This document shows, one piece after another, positions 58,118-64,000 of a DNA stretch of 64,000 nucleotides. A model generated the notes under the pieces. The model ran no database searches. It had not been told where the DNA came from and worked only from the letters and a program-made list of their open reading frames with translations. Position 1 is the first letter of the stretch. Each line of letters starts with the position of its first letter. This DNA is from Typhlomys cinereus (lineage: Eukaryota; Chordata; Mammalia; Rodentia; Platacanthomyidae), in contig JALPQD010000207.1 in the NCBI GenBank assembly GCA_023101885.1, forward strand, positions 2,894,311-2,958,310, in the 5' to 3' direction. Position numbers and translations under genes: made by a program.

Positions 58118-58230
58118 GAGTAAGTCAAGCGTGGTGGCATATGCTACTTGCAAAACTGAGGTAGGAAGATTGTGAGATAGTGACACCATTCAGGATAAAA
58201 TACTTAGGTTCCCATTTACAAAAAGGACAA
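58118..58230 (+). repeat. B1-like SINE remnant
   Basis: 'gtcaagcgtggtggcatatgctac', 'ctgaggtaggaagattgtgag' and 'caccattcaggataaaatac' fit a decayed B1. Confidence 0.55.
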
Positions 58231-58479
58231 AAAAGAAGAAAATAAATGAAAACAGCAACAGAAGCTGTAAATAAGTGTGTTTGAATCAGCTTATTTGGAA
58301 ATGACCAGTTTCTTACCATTGATCACTTAACCCAGTATTGAAATGTAAAGCATGGAATGGGCGTGCGAGTGTTCCTCAATGGGAATGATTTGCCTCACAT
58401 CCTCTGAGTCCTGGTACTGAACCCAGGACTACAAAGCAAATATTTGCATATAATTATTTTAAAAGTTGTGCTACAATAT
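58231..58479. other. Unannotated DNA
   Basis: 'gtcctggtactgaacccaggactacaaagc' near 58410 resembles the reverse of a tRNA-like SINE head. Nothing else is recognised. Confidence 0.35.
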
Positions 58480-59060
58480 ATACAAAATCTATCATTCTAA
58501 CAACTTTAAATATGTAATCCAGTAATATCAAATGTATTCATACTGTTGTGTAAATGTGACCACCAACAACCTTCAGAAATTTCATCATTTCCAATTGAAA
58601 CTTTGTGCCTGCCCACTAAATGATTGCTTCTTATCTTCTCTTCCCTGGTAATTGCTATGATATTTTTCTCCCCATTAATATGATTACTGTGTATATCTTC
58701 ACAATGAAAATCTTGGAATATTTATCTGTGTTTTTGAAATTCATCCACATTGTATTAAATAGTAAAATCTCATCTTTTGAATGTTCCATAACATTTCATT
58801 TTATATGTACATATTTTGTTTATCCTGTCAATGTTTGATTATTATAAATACTGTTGCTATGACAATTATTGTTCAAATAAGTGTCTTTTGTTCTTCAAAT
58901 CTACACTAAAAGAATAACGCTGGGTCACATAGTATTTCTTTGAAGTACTTTTTTGAAGAATCATCTGACTGTTTTCCATAATACAAGGCACATTTTATAA
59001 TGGTTTAATTTCTCCACATCCTCTTCAGTATTTTCAGAATTGTTTGTCTCAGGAAAAAAA
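58480..59060 (-). repeat. Ancient LINE-1 fragment
   Basis: Plus-strand text is antisense L1 of an old type: 'tatgtacatattttgtttatcctgtcaatgtttgattattataaatactgttgctatgac', 'taacgctgggtcacatagta' and 'tttctccacatcctcttcagt'. Confidence 0.65.
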
Positions 59061-60155
59061 TGGATAAAACACAAATGTCAATTAATGTGAAATAAATAAG
59101 TGGAAGAAAATGTTTGTTCAATAGAGTGGCTGTGAATGTGATAAATTGAAAGTGACATTGTTTGAAAAAGGAAAAGTAGGAAAAGTGATAATGAAATTAC
59201 TCTGAAGTTATTGAAGCCAAAGTCAGAAGCAGTAATTTGAGCAATTAGATATTTCTTTGAAAAGTAAGAAGAGTTAGATGTATGATGGACAGTAGTAACT
59301 AAGAACAAGTATTCTGTCGATGAGATTCTCTCATCAGCTACCTGAATCTTGTAGAGTATATGTTTCAGGCAGAAGCAGTAGAAAACACAAAAAGTATTGA
59401 GGAAAATCCAGACATGAACTCATGCAGAGCCCTTGCTCTGAATCTTCAGGAGAAATAGTGAGTGTGTTCATGGAGAGTGGGTGTGTGTTAATGAGTAAGT
59501 GATAGTGATGAATACAGAGAGAGATTTGTGTAGAACCTTCCAGGCTATTGAAAGGGAACAGTTGCTACCCTGAGTGAAATACAGTGCCATTAATGAGCGT
59601 TATGTTTAATAATGATATGTTTGCACATTTTAATTGATTCTGGCTACTCAATGAAAATAGGCAAGGAGGAGGCCAACTAAACGACTCATCTGATACCTAA
59701 AGTAGGATTGTTCTTCCTGTTATGAAGCAATATAGTCTTCATGACTGTTACCATGACAACTGAGTTTGCAGAAAAATAGAGTAAAGTGTGAGAAGCCAGA
59801 GACCGCCCACTGCCCATGCTGTTCATATTCTCTGGTTTTGAGTTTAACACATCGATGGAAGGATTTCCCTTCTTCCACACATTTGATAGTTCAGTTTGGT
59901 CAAATAACAACATTCTAAGTAATAACACATTAAGCATAAGTTTTATGTAGAAGCTTCTAGGAATTCTCCCAAAAGGGTGGAAGAACCTCTTATGATGATA
60001 GAATATCTTAGAAATTTCTGTCTAATTAAATTCAGTAAAACCCAAACTGACTGAACACAGAAGCCAAGGTAGAGGCAGGTGTTCTTCGTAGGAGACTTTT
60101 CAACAATCCAATGAAGAAGTGACCAGGGTTGCACCGAGAACTGAGAACAGTGGTA
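59061..60155. other. Unannotated DNA with an RFX-like X-box
   Basis: No repeat is named. GTTACCATGACAAC at 59747-59760 is close to the palindromic RFX X-box consensus (two half-sites around CATG). Whether it is bound is unknown. Confidence 0.35.
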
Positions 60156-60210
60156 AAGCACTGCCTTTCATACATGAGGCCCTTTGTGTACCCTAGAAAT
60201 GAGAGGTGGG
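60156..60210 (+). repeat. ID-like fragment
   Basis: 'agtggtaaagcactgccttt' followed by 'catgaggccctttgtgtaccctag' resembles a decayed ID SINE core. Confidence 0.4.
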
Positions 60211-60819
60211 AAGGGAAACAATAAGAAATAGTGGGAAAATAACATTATGACATTCAAGTTATAATTTAAATGATAATCCAGTAGTGTTTTCTCATGGGTT
60301 AAACACAAATAAATTACAAAATGAGAATTAACTATTCTTCCTAATTTTTAGATAAAATAAGAAAGAATCAAGTGCTATTTATTGAGTTGAAGTGTAATTT
60401 ATTTACAGAGTAATTTTTTTGTTTTGGAAGGACAGTTGAGCCTAACCAAGATTCCATTTGGATATATTAGTTTTAGCTGCCATTGTACTTCATAGCTGAA
60501 ATTGGGTCAAGGCATTTGAATACTATTTTCATAGTTCAGGGGTGAAAACTGGAAATACAATAAACAATAATAGACTCTTCAGAAGTCACCAATTAGGGTA
60601 AGGATAGATACAGAAGAACACAAAGCACTGTTTCCAAGGACACTGTGATGTTTGCAAATCCAGAAGGTGATGCAGAACCTGAAGAGAACTGGGAGCAGAA
60701 TTCAGTGAGGCATCTCAGTAAGTAATGTGTTTCTTTCCAAGAATGGTGGATCCATTATGACCATTACTGCTGACAGATTATAGTTCCTCAGAGCTCAAGG
60801 ACTGGCCAATGCATTTGGC
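60211..60819. other. Unannotated AT-rich DNA
   Basis: No gene or named repeat is seen. Confidence 0.4.
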
Positions 60820-61160
60820 AAGATGATTGACACTGAAAGTCTTGTTATGAGCTTGTTTTTATGCTCTGAGAATTTCATTTATGTATATATCATGCAACTC
60901 AGTTGTATCCACCCACTGTTCCTTCTTCCTTCCTTCTTTCTTCTTCTTCCCTCTTTCACAACCCACACACCAAAACAACACAACACCAAAAACAACCACC
61001 ACCACAAAAACACCAACCCCCCCAACCACAAAACAATCTAACCTCCACCACCTTGATCCAGAATGTCCTTTTCTGTATCATTTCCTGTGTCTTTACTTAG
61101 CATTCCTTTCTTTTCTATTCATTTCTTAGTTGTTTGTCTTTCTATTTCTATGTCAATTAT
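60820..61160 (-). repeat. Old LINE-1 3' UTR, 3' part, with A/C-only stretch
   Basis: 'gaaagtcttgttatgagcttgtttttatgctctgagaatttcat' matches a 3' UTR block of old rodent L1s. It is followed by pyrimidine-rich text and then 80 consecutive bases of only A and C (60957-61036). The part after 61050 is T/C-rich and diverged. Confidence 0.55.
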
Positions 61161-61189
61161 CCTTTCATTTCATTTCCTTATACTATGCC

Positions 61190-61650
61190 GTTAGATCCTT
61201 GTTTCTTAATCAGCACTTGCACTATACTCGTGGGTCCCTTCTGCTTTCGCTATTCACTAGCGCTTTCCTGATGGTCCTGTTAACCACGAGAGATGCGTCT
61301 GCTGTACCGGGGATCGATTATCGCGTCATGCTAATGCATCCGGATCCGTATTCTATTTGCTTCTCTTATGTTTCTTCTTTGGTTCGTTCTGCTGTTTCCG
61401 GTTCGCTGTCTTATTCTTCTCATTGCAACTTCTGCTTCTAATTCGTTGTCTTTCGTATTATTTCTTTTCTTTGTGATCCAGCTGCCTGTCGGTAATCGTG
61501 TTACAATTCCACTAAGTGGACTAATAGTGTTGGACAGTAGGTGAATTCTTGCTGCTACAAAGGCATACTAAAGATATCGGTAGGAGATGTCCGATAATCA
61601 GCCACACCCGGAAGGAAAAAGAACGAGGACGGTCGCTGAGTGTCCGTCGG
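61190..61650. other. CpG-rich anomaly inside an old L1 3' UTR
   Basis: I count 27 CpG dinucleotides in about 460 bp whose GC content is only moderate, so CpG is not depleted. The flanks have very few. It occupies the place where an old L1 3' UTR should continue (flanks 60820-61160 and 61660-61937), yet the text matches nothing I know. It may be an insertion, a methylation-free segment or an assembly problem. Confidence 0.6.
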
Positions 61651-61659
61651 TGCATAATA

Positions 61660-61937
61660 ATGGCTCCTCAGATAGGGATGTAGCTCCTGTCATGCTGAAG
61701 TATTAACAGGCTTAATCTTGTGCAGATCTTGTGTAGGTAACCACGATACTGTGAGCCTGTGAGTGTGGCAGCCAAGTCCGGAAAACAAGGTTTCACTGCC
61801 CTTGCATTCTTTCTGGCCCCTCTTCCACAATATCCTCTGAGCCTTACAGAGGGTAATGTAAGAGTCCTGTTCAGAACTAAGCATTCGATTGTCACTTATT
61901 TATGTTCTCTCCACCGTACATTGCAAAGGAAAGTGTC
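61660..61937 (-). repeat. Old LINE-1 3' UTR, 5' part
   Basis: 'taatggctcctcagatagggatg', 'aacaggcttaatcttgtgcagatcttgtgtaggtaacc', 'agcctgtgagtgtggcag' and 'ttacagagggtaatgtaagagtcctg' match the older L1 3' UTR also seen at 41120-41230 and 57790-57900. Confidence 0.65.
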
Positions 61938-61953
61938 TGTACTGGTTACTCTT
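61938..61953 (+). repeat. Target-site duplication of the U1 retrocopy, left copy
   Basis: TGTACTGGTTACTCTT is identical to 62130-62145. It adjoins the poly(T) that is the retrocopy's poly(A) tail on the minus strand. Confidence 0.95.
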
Positions 61954-61965
61954 TTTTTTTTTTGA

Positions 61966-62129
61966 CAGGGGAGAGCGCGAACGCAGTCCCCCACTACCAC
62001 AAATTATGCAGTCGAGTTTCCCACATTTGGGGAAATCGCAGGGGTCAGCACATCCGGAGTGCAATGGATAAGCCTCGCCCTGGGAAAACCACCTTCGTGA
62101 TCATGGTATCTCCCCTGCCAGGTAAGTAT
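61966..62129 (-). pseudogene. RNU1: Retroposed full-length U1 snRNA copy
   Basis: U1 snRNA is the RNA core of the U1 snRNP that pairs with 5' splice sites. The minus strand gives a 164-nt sequence of exactly U1 length. It begins ATACTTACCTGGCAGGGGAG (the 5' splice-site-pairing end), contains the Sm site AATTTGTGG (62005-61997), and ends CTCCCCTG. Compared with vertebrate U1 as I know it, I see one difference, in stem-loop 4 (61973). It is followed by TC and an A10-12 tail (61963-61954), and a perfect 16-bp target-site duplication flanks it (61938-61953 and 62130-62145). These are hallmarks of L1-mediated retroposition, so this is a processed copy. I see no snRNA-type promoter upstream (beyond 62145), where a repeat begins. 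Confidence 0.95.
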
Positions 62130-62145
62130 TGTACTGGTTACTCTT
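62130..62145 (+). repeat. Target-site duplication of the U1 retrocopy, right copy
   Basis: Exact repeat of 61938-61953, immediately 5' of the first U1 nucleotide on the minus strand. Confidence 0.95.
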
Positions 62146-62515
62146 ATCTGTTTTTGTAAGACAATACTCGAAGTCAAGAAACTTAATGGGAGAGAGAGAG
62201 ATTATTCGGCTTACAGTTCTAGAGGGGAGAAACAGTCTTTCATGGTAAAAAAGGCATGGCTGGAGGCAGAAGCTGGAGGCGGCCTAAGCTAGGATCTTCA
62301 TGGAAGCAAAGAGCTGCCACAAAACTGTCAGCTTTAAGAGCAGACTCACTAACTTGAGCATGGTGTCACCGACTAACCTCAATTTCCACCCTCTGTGACT
62401 GCCTTCATCCAGCAAGGCTCCACCTCCTAAAGGTGCCATGACCTTCCTCAACTGAAGGTTCAAACACATGAACCTGTGGGGGGGAATTTACATTTCAAAC
62501 TGCAACATTGCCTCT
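62146..62515. repeat. LTR-like interspersed repeat (second subfamily)
   Basis: 'gagattattcggcttacagttctagagggg', 'gtaaaaaaggcatggctggaggc', 'gcaaggctccacctcctaaaggtgccatgaccttcc' and 'ggttcaaacacatgaacctgtgggggg' are phrases of a common rodent repeat that opens 'ggttactc...'. It may begin upstream of the U1 insertion site. Confidence 0.6.
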
Positions 62516-64000
62516 AATTAGTTAGGACTAGAGTTTGTGGCATAAATAAGTACTTTAGAGGTCAGTTTGATGCCAAATTACTTTCACTAAGCAACCAATA
62601 GCAAGTTCTCCCTTAAGTTTTAAAAATTTACTCAACCACATTTATTTCATTGTTGTTGCTGCTGATGATCATGCTGAAAGTTCCAGTGGTTATTCCCTCA
62701 GGAGTGGACTCAACCCAACAAAAGCAATTGGGTACACGTAAACAGAGGCACAACCCATGCTGGCAGAGAGATGACGTAGGAGCACAGAGCAAGACCACTA
62801 AAATTCTCTCCCAGATGCTTGCATAGCATCTTCCAGTCGAAGATAGCCAAGGCAGGAGCTTTCCGTAGTCCCTTGGACTCTGCGGCAGCTGGTGGTAGAG
62901 TTCACGGCTGTGGAGAGCACGGCGGAAGGAAGAAAGAAAAGCAGATGTTTGAGGATAAGCAAGAAGATAGGAAGATGGAAAATAGCCAGAAGGGTGAATT
63001 GAGCAAGTCAAAGGTAGCGGGGGGATTGTCATAGACGTCACTAGAAGTTAGTCATTAGAAGTGTTTTTTTTTTTTTTCTGAAAAGGTAGACAAAGGGCTT
63101 CAGAGTTCAGAGAAGCAGGCAGGAGAGAATGAACATGCAGGAGGCAAGAAGGGCTATTGCCTTCAATGAACTTCAGCTCCAATGGGTGAACATTAGGGGT
63201 CCACGTTTATCCAGAACAAACAGAAATGAATGAAAATAGTGATAAGAACATGGAACGTTCAGATTAATGTTCTGGAGAAGATTGACTATTGGTACCTGCA
63301 CAATCAGGAGTGGCTGTCTGTGGTAGGTTGAAGGCCAAGCTATTGGATGAAACTCAGTTTAGTGTTATATGTATATAATTCTTGCATTAAAAGGATCATA
63401 AGTTCCAAGCATGGACAGTATAGCCAGAACTTGTCTCATAAAAGGAAGTAAAAGTATTATTGAGTAAGAGTTGAAAAATTAGCAGTCAAAGTATTGGAAA
63501 CTTGATCTACATGATTGCAGTCACCAAGAAATAAGGAAACAAACACTTGGATGGAATGATTAGCATTCCGTATGTGATAGTAACAAGGAGGGAATATAGG
63601 TGTCCAAAGTCATATAGCTTCCAAGTTAAACAGTCTTGTGTGTAAATGCTTTAGGACCCTGAGAAAATCCTATAACTGGTATATCATTGATTTTAATTTA
63701 CCTGTGCTTATGATATTTTCAAACTCTCCTAAGCAGAAGAGAAACAGATGACGGCAAATGGCATATGTTTAGATATCAAGGAAATCAGCCTGCTGAAGGA
63801 GACAAATGTGAAATGAACTGTGATGCAGAACTAATGTGTTTCAGCAATTCATAAAACACCGACCACAGAAATTACGTGAGTTACGTGGTGTGAAAGGAAA
63901 GCTTTAGGGTGCATACAAAAAAATCATTCCTGGAGGCCATTCACAATTAGATTTACCTCACCTTGATTTTCTGGAAAATAAAGTATGTAAATGTATGTAA
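62516..64000. other. Unannotated DNA
   Basis: No named repeat is recognised apart from T15 at 63064-63078. A minus-strand 137-codon frame (62628-63041) lies in a GC-richer stretch (62690-63045) and shows no known domain. A CRE-like AGACGTCA occurs at 63033-63040. Confidence 0.35.

Noticed and set aside
61130..61441. 103-codon frame in the CpG-rich block as a foreign gene
   Set aside because: No recognisable domain or codon pattern. The frame crosses from L1-like T/C-rich text into the anomaly.
62628..63041. 137-codon minus-strand frame
   Set aside because: No domain, no start context and moderate GC. It could be chance.

Overview
This window looks like nuclear DNA from a rodent. It contains 7SL-derived B1 SINEs, tRNA-derived SINEs of the B2/B3 type with A- and B-box heads and AC-rich tails, ID-like fragments, LINE-1 copies of several ages, and long GT, GA, TTTC and TTCC microsatellites. 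The base composition is AT-rich and CpG-depleted. The mix points to the mouse-related clade (muroid or dipodoid rodents). I cannot name the species. The commonest young SINE is B2-like but does not match the mouse B2 consensus as I know it.

I find no protein-coding host gene, no convincing exon and no tRNA gene. The longest open frames are LINE-1 remnants, simple-repeat translations (poly-Cys/Val, Lys/Glu, Pro/Ser) or chance frames. The window reads as a gene desert or deep intronic DNA built from layers of retrotransposition.

Layout. 0.4-2.5 kb: an old minus-strand L1 that holds a later L1 3' end. 4.3-5.5 kb: an L1 3' UTR followed by a long polypurine tract. 7-13.3 kb: old SINEs and LTR-like repeats in unique AT-rich DNA. 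14020-20625: a full-length LINE-1 with a monomeric GC-rich 5' UTR, decayed ORF1 and ORF2, a G-rich 3' UTR and a 16-bp target-site duplication (TSD), inserted into an older L1. 21-31 kb: SINEs, GA repeats, LTR-like repeats and a local 96-bp duplication. 31137-33478: a 5'-truncated L1 of the same family. 34-42 kb: older L1 3' UTRs. 42.7-46.3 kb: a long unannotated AT-rich block. 46.3-50.1 kb: an old L1/HAL1-like segment interrupted by a minus-strand L1 that carries about 300 bp of 3'-transduced DNA. 50-60 kb: LTR-like repeats, a compound microsatellite and two young SINEs. 60.8-62.5 kb: an old L1 3' UTR with a CpG-rich compositional anomaly, then a complete 164-nt retroposed U1 snRNA copy.

What links most of the recognisable elements is the L1 machinery. 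It copied itself and also moved the SINEs, the U1 snRNA and the transduced segment. TSDs are visible for the full-length L1, the 31-kb L1, the 48-kb L1, six young SINEs and the U1 copy, with a weak candidate for a seventh SINE. I saw no new multi-gene system. The items most worth follow-up are the U1 retrocopy, the 3' transduction, the L1 5' UTR with its antisense frame, the TGA codon shared by three L1 copies, and the CpG-rich block at 61.19-61.65 kb.
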